Positions 1 to 8,228 of a stretch of DNA of 10,603 bases are shown piece after piece. The notes below the pieces were generated by a model, which did not search any database, was not told the origin of the DNA, and saw nothing but the letters and a program-made list of their open reading frames with translations. Origin of the DNA: Irineochytrium annulatum (lineage: Eukaryota > Chytridiomycota > Chytridiomycetes > Chytridiales > Chytridiaceae); NCBI GenBank assembly GCA_027600665.1, contig JADGJL010001056.1, positions 1 to 10,603 of the forward strand, given 5' to 3'. Made by a program: the position numbers and the translations under genes. Every line of letters begins with the position of its first letter. Positions within the stretch are counted from its first letter, which is position 1.

Positions 1-965
1 CCCCCCCTCCACCTCACTTTTTGATAATTGTTAGTTTTCGAATTCGGGAAAGCATGCACCGAGAAGCCAGCTCTAGAACCATACTCGGCACCCACTGCAC
101 ATCGGCCGCCACGATTTAACAAGAAGATGGAAAAGCTTCGAAGCACTTAAATCGGCAAATTTAGATGCTTTGGCGTACTGCTGACCTGGTTCGAATTTTT
201 AAATACAAGCAAGCAAGCAGCCAGCGGTGTTTATAAGGCCCCCCATCCCAACACATTGAATCAAACTTACCGTTCATTTGTTTTCTGCATGGACAAAGTG
301 AGGACTCATCCAACGAAGCTCGACATCGCAGGAGGAGGCAATGACCGCTGCACGGGATTACTGTCGGGTCGAGATGGCAATCTCGGAGCCTTCCTCATCT
401 CCTCATCTCTCGTCGTTCACTCGTCAACGGTCGCGATAACCTAGTAAAGAGAGTATCTGTCAATATATTGATATTCTCATATGTCGCTTCCTTTCTGAAT
501 TATTCGGTTGGCGGGTGTCGCCTCCAACGACGTCTCCTAGAATCGCGCCGGCCGCAAAGCGTGAGGGTCGTGATCATTACGGGACATTCAGAAATGTCTT
601 CTGGAACTTTTTGGAGTTTTTTGGCGCTTTAAAAAGCTTTTGCTTCTTTTCCAAGAGTTCTGCTGTTGTTTCGCATGGCGTAGCGTAAATCTGTTAGTTA
701 AATATGAACTTCGAGGAGCCTCGGACTAAGCTTATGGACTTGTCTTAATCTTTAGTTCTTAATCTCTACCATTTTTTGATTTGTGTTGGGACATCGGAGT
801 GCGCACGTGGCAAAGGCAGCAACGAGCCTAGTTTAAATGGAAGGGAGCAGATGGCTGCCGACTCACACCAGGTATCGATTCATGTACTGTTTGTTATATC
901 GAATGAAGGAATAAAGATCTAATTGCTGCCGACCCGCCCCAGTTATATAAATTAAATCTGAAAGA
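1..965. other. Intergenic DNA, no gene recognised
   Basis: No reading frame here looks like a conserved protein. The longest open frame (256-444, plus strand, 62 codons) has no recognisable motif and is probably chance. The sequence is AT-rich compared with the gene regions. The stretch around 590-690 resembles the inner, diverged part of the dispersed repeat at about 1370-1440, with shared TTTGGAACTTTGGAG-like and TTTTGCTGTT-like blocks. It may be a decayed relative of that repeat. Confidence 0.6.
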
Positions 966-1039
966 GCCATATGGGAGGCTCGAACTCCCTCGACGTTGCT
1001 CCTAATGGAGCCGTCGCTCGCACCACCGAGAGATATGGC
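966..1039 (-). ncRNA. tRNA-like cloverleaf at the end of repeat copy 1
   Basis: Read on the minus strand (1039 to 966), the first seven bases GCCATAT pair perfectly with the last seven, ATATGGC, like an acceptor stem. A D-like arm follows (CTCTC, loop GGTGGT, GCGAG, one mismatch). A variable anticodon-region hairpin comes next: GACG/CGTC enclosing GCTCC-ATTA-GGAGC. Last is a perfect T-like arm, GGGAG, loop TTCGAGC, CTCCC, which also resembles a Pol III B box. The anticodon arm is not a normal 5-bp stem with a 7-base loop and no anticodon can be assigned, so this is tRNA-like rather than a functional tRNA gene. The second copy at 9337-9413 has compensatory changes that preserve the pairing. 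Confidence 0.7.
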
Positions 1040-1400
1040 AGGGGTGGTTCTTTATTTTGAGTCCAAGAACCGAAAGGACGATTATTTTGCGGTAATCGCC
1101 TCCCTGCAGACCCGACCCATCTCGCGACGGGGACGTGTCGAGGAACGGGAGATGTGTTAAACGAGATTTGCTACGCCGTAGGATCTTTTGCCTGCTTAAT
1201 AATGATAACCACCCCGCGACGGACCCGGTCGCCGTGGAATGGCGGTGGGGTCGAATCAAAGCGCCGGGTGGAGGCGAGCCAGTTAGAGGTCGATATCATT
1301 GAGATGCGACCGCCTTGGCTGACTGAAGGCCACCAAGACGCGCTTGCAATTCTTATGGCATGTTCACGAAACCTTTGGAACTTTGGAGCTTTTGGAGCTT
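966..1400 (-). repeat. Dispersed repeat, copy 1 (tRNA-like end at 966)
   Basis: This segment matches the reverse complement of the segment ending at 9413. The match is roughly 90% by eye from 966 to about 1333, including a near-perfect block at 1042-1103. Beyond 1333 the resemblance continues more weakly (a CTTTGGAACTT block is shared), so the inner boundary near 1400 is approximate. No long terminal repeats, transposase or reverse transcriptase frame and no clear target-site duplication are visible. The outer end coincides exactly with a tRNA-like fold. It could be a SINE-like element, a nonautonomous element end, or a noncoding RNA family. The strand given is that of the tRNA-like structure. 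Confidence 0.85.
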
Positions 1401-1867
1401 TGAGAAGTCTTTGATAACAGTTTTGCTGTTTTTCGCTGGCAGCGTTGGGTACTACTGGTCGTATGCTTACAAAAATATGCATAACATCAAGTACGCGAAA
1501 ATATGCTGAGGATTGCCCTCCCCGCTTCATAACCGCCTGAGGAGGGCCTGTTCGTAACGTGAACTGCACACGAGTATTCTTTGAATCTATTTCTTCTCAG
1601 GCAGTGAGTATTAAGTTGAACAACGCCCAGCAACCCGTAACATGTCCAGGGAAAATCTACGAAAACGCGCATCCTTCAAGAGGAAAACGCCTTTTCCACT
1701 AATAGGAACGTCAAATGGCAAGACAAATTGAACAAAGAAAAAAGAGCCAAAGACAAAAGAAAGCGAACCGTGGCCAAAGAAGAATGGTACAAACGAGAAA
1801 GGGCAATACGGCAACAGGAAATCACGAAACGAAGCAACCACATCACCATGGCTAATCAGTTCTCCAT
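1401..1867. other. Spacer and 3' flank of the downstream phosphatase gene
   Basis: This stretch separates the repeat from the stop codon of the minus-strand phosphatase gene at 1868. No conserved protein is visible. It contains a 7-bp inverted repeat, GCCCTCC at 1515-1521 and GGAGGGC at 1541-1547, with a 19-nt loop. The part nearest 1868 (about 1640-1867) is A-rich on the plus strand and probably holds the 3' untranslated region of the phosphatase mRNA. No clear polyadenylation signal was identified. Confidence 0.5.
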
Positions 1868-3274
1868 TTAAGCCTTACCCTGCCAGCTGATAGAGATATC
1901 CCCCGCCGGCGGAAGGAACTTATTGTCACTCTTGACGCCGACGACGGGCGTCCGGGGCGTCGCCTTCACGTCGAAGACGATCTGGCCCGTCTCGGTGATG
2001 ACCTGCATGGTGAACGCCTCGTCGTCCAGGCGCGCGTGGGCGAAGCCGTACGTGTTGGGCACCTCGCCGCCGCCGGTGACGTTGTAAAGGGGCGCGCACG
2101 CGGCGTCGACGTTGCCGGTGGATCCGATGCCAATCTGCATGATGCCGGCGTTGTCGACGTAGTCTATCAAAGGGTATGCACGGGTTAGGCACCGAATAAG
2201 TGTGGGCGAGGAGCAGGGGAGGGGTGGAGAGAAACTCACAAGAGAGGGTGTGGTGGTGACCGTTGATGTAGGCCGTAGGCTTCCACTTCGTTACGATCGC
2301 GGCCAACTGGGTCATGTTCGCGGTCTTCGCGTCGGTCCCGCACGTGAAGATCGGGTGGTGGGCCATCACAAAGACGAACTCATCATCGTTCGCCTTCTCA
2401 AGCTCGGCCTCGATGTACGCGAGCTGCTTCTCGATCGTTTGGGCGGAGTTGGTCCAACCAGCGCTGGCGAAGTTGGCGCCCATCGCCTTCTTGCCCGCGT
2501 AACCGTAAAAGATCAGGTTGGTCTCGATGAAGATGAAGGAGGCGTGCGCGCCGTTGGGGAGGCTGAGGCGCTCGGTGTAGAAGTAGTCGGGCTCGTACCA
2601 TCGGGGGTTGGAGAGAGCGTAGGTGAGCTCGACCGTGTTGGAGGTGTTCTGGTACCAGTCGTGGTTACCGAGGATGAACCACCTGTTTTGGAGTATCAGC
2701 GACGGGAAATATTCTTCTCCAACATTTTCAACGAGTATGCTACCATGGAATGCTGGTGAGGTAGTCCGAGTAAACGTCCTCCCAGAGCACCTTGTACTTG
2801 GGGTCGTCGACGCTTTGAACACCCTCATATGAGAAGTTCCCGCCCTGGTAGAAGTTGTCGCCGAGGACCATGATCACGTCCGACTTGTTCGCCGATGCCC
2901 ACTTGTCCATGTAGTTGGCCGTGTTCTGCATATCGGTGATGTCGGCCTGGTTACCCCCTGATTGAACAGTGTGTTCAGAGCACGTATCTTCAAGTAACCA
3001 CCGAGGTATATTTACAGTCTCCGATGATCAAAAAGTCGATGCCTTTCGCGCTAAAGTCGGTCGGGTTCTTTACAAGCGCCGTCGATGTCGCTGTGGCCGA
3101 GGTGGTCGTAGAGGTGAAAGAAGGGGCGACCGTGGACGAGGCGACGACGGTGGACGAGGCGTCTGACGTCGGCACCGAGGTCGGTGCGGTGTAACCGACG
3201 GGGGTCGTATGGATGCAGGCAGCGCCGGCATAGCCGACGGCAGCGGCCAGGAGGACGACGGCGTTGGCGATCAT
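1868..3274 (-). CDS. Secreted purple acid phosphatase, tartrate-resistant type (paralogue 1)
   Basis: Metallophosphoesterase of the small purple acid phosphatase (TRAP, ACP5-like) family, which hydrolyses phosphate monoesters using a two-metal centre. The minus-strand exons are 3274-3016, 2957-2744, 2682-2240 and 2163-1868, with introns of 58, 61 and 76 nt, all GT...AG, giving 403 residues. The first splice creates the Trp of GDWG (residues 85-88). The other family motifs follow: GDNFY (119-123), GNHD (163-166), VMAH (263-266) and GHHH (299-302). Residues 1 to about 18 form a hydrophobic signal peptide (MIANAVVLLAAAVGYAGA), followed by a Ser/Thr/Pro-rich stalk of about 50 residues, so the protein is probably secreted and O-glycosylated. 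The ATG at 3274 was chosen because an upstream in-frame extension has only a GTG. Exons, phases and sequence match the neighbour at 3757-5257. A role in phosphate scavenging is inferred. Confidence 0.93.
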
Positions 3275-3756
3275 GAAGTCTAATGCGGGCCGCAAGGGAA
3301 CAGGTAACACGTCAGGGCGGTGCCATGCGAGTTGTTTTATGTTGGCTGCGAAGCCACTTTCTTACATTTTACCTTTTTGCACAAAGCCCCGCATTCCTGT
3401 TATTCCTGTTCATCTCAGTGCTGTCCTTGTGCAGAGAGTCAGCTAATGTGAAAAAAGGAGTACTTTTTGTTGCATCTATCAGTACTCGAATGGGTGAGAA
3501 ACACGGGCCCAAAAAAAAAAAATTAACAACGGCTGGGAAATCTACGAAGAAGAAAGGAATTGGGGGCTAGGGCTAGAAAAGATGTCTAAAAGTACAAACG
3601 GCATCAGGGATAAGAAATATCTCAACGTTCGTGGAAAAACGATATTGTATGATTTAAACCGAAAAGGTAAGACAAGCGGGAAAGGCAATAGAAGCTGGTG
3701 AAAAACGGTAAACGAACCGAGGATGCAATGTGGCGTACCCGAGTGTCACTCTTCGC
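3275..3756. other. Spacer between the two phosphatase genes
   Basis: This 482-bp stretch holds the 3' flank of the upstream paralogue (ending at 3757) and the promoter of the downstream one (starting at 3274). It contains a 12-base A tract at about 3511-3522, just after GGGCCC. The motif AACACGTCAG shared with the other paralogue lies at 3306-3315. The plus-strand frame at 3283-3570 has no recognisable domain and is not supported as a gene. Confidence 0.6.
3306..3315 (-). promoter_or_regulatory. Conserved upstream element of phosphatase paralogue 1 (CTGACGTGTT)
   Basis: On the gene strand this reads CTGACGTGTT and ends 31 bp before the ATG at 3274. The identical 10-mer occurs at 5288-5297, 30 bp before the ATG of the paralogue, while the bases between motif and ATG have diverged. 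It contains TGACGT, a CRE-like half site bound by bZIP proteins in many eukaryotes, overlapping an ACGTG core of the kind bound by bHLH factors such as yeast Pho4. Whether it is a binding site, a start-site element or residual duplication identity cannot be told from sequence. Confidence 0.4.
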
Positions 3757-5257
3757 TTAAGCCTTTCCCTGCCAGCTGATAGACACATCCCCAGCGGGCG
3801 GGAGCCAGGTATTGTCGCTCTTGACGCCGACCACAGGCGTCCTCGGGGTCGCCTTCTCGTCGAAGACGACCTCTCCCGTCTCGGTTACCCACTGGATTTT
3901 GAACGCTTTGTCATCCAGATGCGCGTGGCCGAAGCCGTACGTGTTGGCCACCTCGCCCCCACCGGTCACGTTGTAAAGAGGCGCACAGGCTCCGTCAATG
4001 TTGCCCGTTGCGCCGATGCCGACCTGCATGACACCGGCATTGTCGACGTAGTCTTGCAGCGTGGCGCGTTAGACGTGGAACTAGCGGTGAAACATGGGGA
4101 AAATGCATGAACTCACAAGCCAGGGTGTGGTGGTGGCCATTCATGTAGGCCGTCGGCTTCCACTTCTCGACGAGCGCGCCAAGCTGGGTCATGTTAACGC
4201 CACCCGTAACGTCGCTACCGCACGTAAACATCGGGTGGTGCGCCATGACGAACACGAACTCGTCCTTGTTCGCCTTCTCGAGCTCAGCGTCGATGTATGC
4301 TAGCTGCTTCTCAACCGTGTGCGCGGCCGCGGTCCAGCCGGCGCGGACAAAGTTCAGGCTCATGGACTTCTTGCCCGGGTACCCGTACTGAAACAGGTCC
4401 GTCTCGATGAAAATGAAGGACGCGTGGGCGCCGTTGGGCAGGCTGATGCGCTGGGTGTAGAAGTAGTCCGGTTCGTACCAGCGAGCGTTGGACTGGGCGT
4501 AAGTAAGCTCGACCGTGTTGGAGGTGTTCAGGTACCAGTCATGGTTTCCGAGGATAAACCACCTGTTTGGGTGACCTCAAATCAGTGAACTTTTATAACA
4601 ACTGGCGCAACGACAGCGATCAAACCAAGGAATACTAGTCAAATAGTCCGAGTACACATCCTCCCAAAGGACCTTGTACTTGGGGTCATCGACGCTTTGA
4701 ACACCCTCGTACGAGAAGTTCCCGCCCTGGTAGAAGTTGTCCCCGAGGACCATAACGACGTCGGACTTCTTGTCCTTAGCCCACTTGTCCATGTAGTTGG
4801 CTGTGTTCTGCATGTCCGTGATATCAGCCTGGTTACCCCCTGAGCGAACAAGAGCGTCAAAATGGAGGATCGTAGCCAAAGAAACGCGTTCATATTTACA
4901 GTCTCCAATAATCAGAAAGTCGAGGCCCTTTTGGCTGAAGTCGGTGGGGTTCTTCACGAGGGCCGTCGACGTGGCCGTGGCGGAGGTGGTCGTGGTCTTG
5001 GAGGTGGTCGTGGAGGCGGACGAAGGTTTCACGGTCGAGCCGGCAACAGTGGCGGACGTGTAAACGATGGGGGAGCTGGGGGTCGTGTAGCCGACGGGGG
5101 TCGAGGCCGGGGCCGGCGCCGAGTATCCGACGACCGGGGCCGGCGCCGAGTATCCGACAGCCGGGGCTGAGGCCGAGTACGCGACGGGGGAGGTCTTGAT
5201 GCAAGCAGCGCCTGCATAGCCGACGGTGGCCAGGACGATGACGGCGTCGAAGATCAT
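3757..5257 (-). CDS. Secreted purple acid phosphatase, tartrate-resistant type (paralogue 2)
   Basis: Second member of the tandem pair. The exons on the minus strand are 5257-4900, 4839-4626, 4562-4117 and 4052-3757, with introns of 60, 63 and 64 nt, giving 437 residues. Intron phases 1, 2 and 1 are identical to those of paralogue 1. All five purple acid phosphatase motifs are intact: GDWG (118-121), GDNFY (152-156), GNHD (196-199), VMAH (296-299) and GHHH (333-336). This predicts an active binuclear metal site. An apparent signal peptide (residues 1 to about 18, ending near GYAGAA) leads into a stalk of about 95 residues rich in Pro, Ser and Thr. The stalk includes tandem VGYSAPAP-type repeats and is 33 residues longer than in paralogue 1. 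One extra codon (GG for A region, near residue 311) is the only other length difference. The ATG at 5257 is preceded by an in-frame TGA. Likely secreted or wall-associated; the substrate is unknown. Confidence 0.93.
5109..5189 (-). repeat. 27-bp tandem repeat in the phosphatase stalk
   Basis: Two nearly identical 27-bp units (5109-5135 and 5136-5162) and a third, partial and diverged unit (5163 to about 5189) lie inside exon 1 of paralogue 2. Each full unit encodes nine residues of the VVGYSAPAP type. The length keeps the reading frame. Paralogue 1 lacks the array, so it expanded in this copy or was lost from the other. Confidence 0.85.
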
Positions 5258-5287
5258 TGCTGGGGTCTCGGGTCTGGGGTGGTTGGG

Positions 5288-5297
5288 AACACGTCAG
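5288..5297 (-). promoter_or_regulatory. Conserved upstream element of phosphatase paralogue 2 (CTGACGTGTT)
   Basis: Identical to the motif at 3306-3315 and placed almost the same distance from the start codon (30 bp against 31 bp). The surrounding bases differ considerably between the paralogues. It contains overlapping TGACGT and ACGTG cores. A shared regulatory or initiation element is plausible but not proven. Confidence 0.4.
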
Positions 5298-5457
5298 TCG
5301 CAGGACGCCCTTTATGAAAAGTCCGCGTTCCCTTCAGCACGCGTACCTCTTGTGTGACAACGGGCCGGAGCACTGCGGGCAGCCGAGCGTGAGCGTGTGC
5401 GATGAAGTTAATCTCGATGATATTCCCTTGCTGAGTTACATTGCGGTTGCGACGGCT

Positions 5458-5472
5458 ATTGGTTTTATAAAT
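5458..5472 (-). promoter_or_regulatory. Possible TATA/CCAAT cluster upstream of phosphatase paralogue 2
   Basis: On the minus strand a TATA-like ATTTATAAAA (5472-5463) is followed directly by CCAAT (5462-5458), about 200 bp upstream of the ATG. The order is unusual, because CCAAT normally lies upstream of TATA, and it would imply a long leader. The call is weak. Confidence 0.25.
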
Positions 5473-5528
5473 GCCCTCGACGTGCATGCGAAAGTCGCAG
5501 TCGCGCATGCTGGATGCACACAGTACTT

Positions 5529-5564
5529 TAATAGTGGCTGGCTAGGTGATAATAGTGGCTGGCT
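5529..5564. repeat. Short direct repeat (15 bp, 21-bp period)
   Basis: TAATAGTGGCTGGCT occurs at 5529-5543 and again, identically, at 5550-5564. Only two units are present and no function is apparent. It lies between the phosphatase and TIR genes. Confidence 0.8.
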
Positions 5565-5899
5565 GCAGGCCGGCAAGCATGAAGCATGATCAACATGCTG
5601 CACAATTTATATTGAATGGTTGATGCAAAATATGCTGGAAAACTAAGAACGGTACCGTGACGGAGTGCAGCAGTAACGAAAAATGCTCGCGATTGGGGGT
5701 AACAGAGAGAAATGCTTATCAAACAGTCCTTTAATGTACAAGAGCCGAAGATATATGGCACTGTCTGACGAGAGGGTAGAGCAATGAGAGTTGTTCAGTC
5801 CACAAACTTTCATCCATGACAAAAGACACAATTGAGGAGAAGGGAAAGCGAAATCTTGATCTATCTATGGTCACGCGCCGCAACTGAAGTCCATAATGC

Positions 5900-8176
5900 T
5901 CACTCATCCTCCGGCACCTTCGCGGATTCAATTTCCTCCGGCACTTTCGTTGACGCGACATCCTCCTCCTCCTGGTTCACCTCCTCCACCGGCGGCCTCC
6001 TAGGCCCTTCCGGCGGTGGGCTCGCCCCCATAACTTTATAAATCAACCTCAAAAGGCTCTCCAGATCCACATCCGAGCTCGTCGCATCAAGCGACATGTA
6101 ACCCCTCACGCTCTCCCCCACCGGCCCGGCCCTCCACGTCGCGCCGGAACCCATCCCAACGACGACCGGCACGAGCGGCAACCGGAGCACGTTGTGCGCA
6201 AAGTGGAACTCCCTAGTCAGCAGCGGGCTCGACGCGAACTCGTCCGAGATGAAGGCAATCATGCAGTCGGACTGATCCATCCCCAGCGTCAGCGCGTCCG
6301 CCATCTCGTCGTCGTCCGCTCCCATCGCGCCGTCTTCGCCCTCCTCGTCACCGGAGTCGCTCGTCTGGTCCGAGCAGGACTCCGGGTCGAATCCGTGCTC
6401 CATCAGGCGACGGACGTCCCGCCGACGGACATCGACCCAGACCTCGAACCCGGCCAGCTTGAGACGCTGCGCGACCGTTCGGGGGTCGCAGACGCCGACG
6501 CCGGCGCCGGCCAACTGGCCGAGGGAGCGGACCGCCGAAAGGCTGTTGTCCCAGCAGTATGCGATGTAGATGCGGCCCCGGCGGGGGAGCAGTGGCGCGA
6601 CGGCCGCGGTCGGGGAAGTCGGGTCGTCCGGGTTTGAGAACGGGGAGGAGACGAGGGATGGGACGACGACGCCGTTTGACGGGCCGGTGGAGGGCGCTTC
6701 GAGCGCTTTGACGAGGGAGGTCATGGAGCTGCTGTGCTTGGAGGTGTCCCTGAAATCGATGTGGGTCACGTCGCCGCCGCCGCACATGAATCCGACGGCC
6801 GAGTTGGAGAAAAAGTCGAGCGAGTCTCCGCCGACGAGCACGATGACGCGTTTCTTCAGCCGCGAGAATTTGAACTCGGTCTCGCACATAATCGATTCGG
6901 CGTACTCCTTTGAGATGCAGGTGACGAAGTGCGTCGCTTTACCGAGAATCAGCCAAGAAACTACGGGTGGCGCAGAAAATGAGATACCAACCTTTCAACA
7001 TCATATCCACGAGCTCTTCAGACAAGGGTTCTCCAGCTTCTCGCTCGCTTTCGTCGATGAAGACGTTGAATCCAGCCTCCTTAAGGCCCTTGTAGATCGA
7101 CTATAACACAACTGAAGCATTAGCGACAGGCACCGGCGATCAAAGGCACGTATGCTCACATGCGGATCGCAGCTTCCCACAGCTCTCTCCGACCCAGCCA
7201 TCCTCGCCGAGTTCAACTGCGAGAACGACACGAACACGGTCGGCTTCCTTTTCACGACTGCCCCCGTAGACAAGGTCCCATTCGCCGCAATCGACATGGC
7301 CCTTGACCTAAAACCCCCGCCCGGTCCAACGCCCGGCCCCGGCGGCGCATCATCCATCGACGAAAGCGACCCCTCGTCCCGTCCGACGCCGTTCCCGTTC
7401 ACGCCCGCGCCACCCGCGCCGATGAGGTCGCCGACGGTCGACCCGGCGACGGATGAGCGGGAGGAGTAGTTCACTTGCTGCGGCTCGTTCCGGAGTGGGG
7501 CCGGGAAGCCGCGCGGGTATTGAGAAGGTTCCGGGGGCGCGGAGGCGAGTCGGGAGAAGAAGGGGTCGGACTGGGAGCGGAGGACGGTGCGGAGCTCCTC
7601 ATTTGTCAGGGCTAGCAGGTCCGCGTCTGGGTCGAAGGCTTGTCGGATCTGATAGCAGCATAAATATGCATTTTTTCCACACGTGAAGATACTTACAAGG
7701 TCGTCCTCATCGTAAAAGAACCCATCCCTTGACATGACTGCCACCACCGGCTGCGGGTTAAACACGACGCTCCCGACCGGGAACCCCCTGAAGATCTTGG
7801 CCGACACCACATCCAAGAAATCCGACACGGTCGCGTCCCCATTCAGCACCACGTTCATGCACCTCTTGGACGTCGCCACCTTCACCCTCACGGTCCTGCC
7901 GTCCGAACCCCCGTTTAAGTGCTGATGGTGCCTCGAACGGCCCGCGGCCTCCCGACTCTCCGTTGACGGCGAGTGCTTGTCGCCTCCATTCCCGGCCCCG
8001 TTGCCGCTAGATGCGCCCCCGGCGGCGGACGAGAGCAAGCCCATGCCCATGGGGTAGATCACGGAATTCCGGTGTGAGCGTGGGTGGGAGGCGTAGCCGC
8101 CCTCGCTCCGGGCCTCGCTGTCCTTCCGGACGACGCCAGCCGCCGAGGACGCCGCCGCCGTGGCCCAGTTCAGCAT
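5900..8176 (-). CDS. Double TIR-domain protein with an N-terminal beta-grasp region
   Basis: Four exons (8176-7697, 7648-7160, 7100-6992, 6936-5900) with GT...AG introns of 48, 59 and 55 nt give 704 residues. After a low-complexity head, residues about 95-165 look like a ubiquitin-like fold (PB1, RA or similar), ending in YDEDDL. A Pro/Gly/Ser linker follows. TIR domain 1 (about 296-425) has VFVSFSQ (298-304), AGFNVFIDE in exon 3, a BB-loop-like GEPLSEEL, and S-x2-C-x2-E ending at Glu380. TIR domain 2 (about 481-660) has RIYIAYCWD (481-489), FEVWVDV (523-529), an acidic insert (about 553-570), and SSPLLTRE ending at Glu602, then PVVVG. Glu380 and Glu602 align by eye with the catalytic Glu of NAD-cleaving TIR domains (SARM1 type). 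TIR domains either scaffold signalling or cleave NAD; which applies here is unknown. The tail repeats KVPEE/KVPED. The exon 4 acceptor was chosen because it restores the ATHFVTCISKEYAES strand and follows a CTGAT branch-like site. Confidence 0.85.
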
Positions 8177-8215
8177 TGCGCAGGTTCAAGATTCCGTTGG
8201 TGCTCGATTGTTGGG

Positions 8216-8228
8216 TATATATATTTTT
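8216..8228 (-). promoter_or_regulatory. TATA-like element upstream of the TIR gene
   Basis: On the minus strand AAAAATATATATA lies 40-52 bp upstream of the ATG at 8176. This is the only strong TATA-like run near the start and would give a very short leader. It is consistent with a core promoter but unproven. Confidence 0.45.

Larger units (their letters stand above)
5258..5899. other. Spacer between phosphatase paralogue 2 and the TIR gene
   Basis: This region should hold the promoter of the phosphatase gene that starts at 5257 and the 3' end of the TIR gene that stops at 5900. Apart from the possible core promoter near 5458-5472, the AACACGTCAG motif and a short direct repeat at 5529-5564, nothing is recognised. 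Open frames on both strands here (for example 5257-5589 plus) show no conserved domain and are not called. Confidence 0.55.

Noticed and set aside
1515..1547. Hairpin GCCCTCC/GGAGGGC as a terminator or structured RNA
   Set aside because: Seven base pairs with a 19-nt loop is easily expected by chance and this is eukaryotic DNA, where such terminators do not apply.
2202..2759. Plus-strand open frame opposite phosphatase paralogue 1
   Set aside because: It is the antisense shadow of a conserved exon set. The minus strand carries all five metal-binding motifs.
3275..3310. Longer start for phosphatase paralogue 1 at 3310
   Set aside because: The upstream codon is GTG, not ATG, and the extension would place a charged, proline-rich stretch before a good signal peptide. 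The ATG at 3274 aligns with the start of the paralogue.
5257..5589. Plus-strand 110-codon frame divergent from the phosphatase
   Set aside because: No recognisable domain, and it lies wholly in the promoter and spacer region of the minus-strand gene.
6961..6991. Shorter 31-nt intron in the TIR gene ending at 6961
   Set aside because: 31 nt is below the usual spliceosomal minimum. The acceptor at 6937 gives a 55-nt intron with a branch-like CTGAT and joins TIR strands in the expected order.
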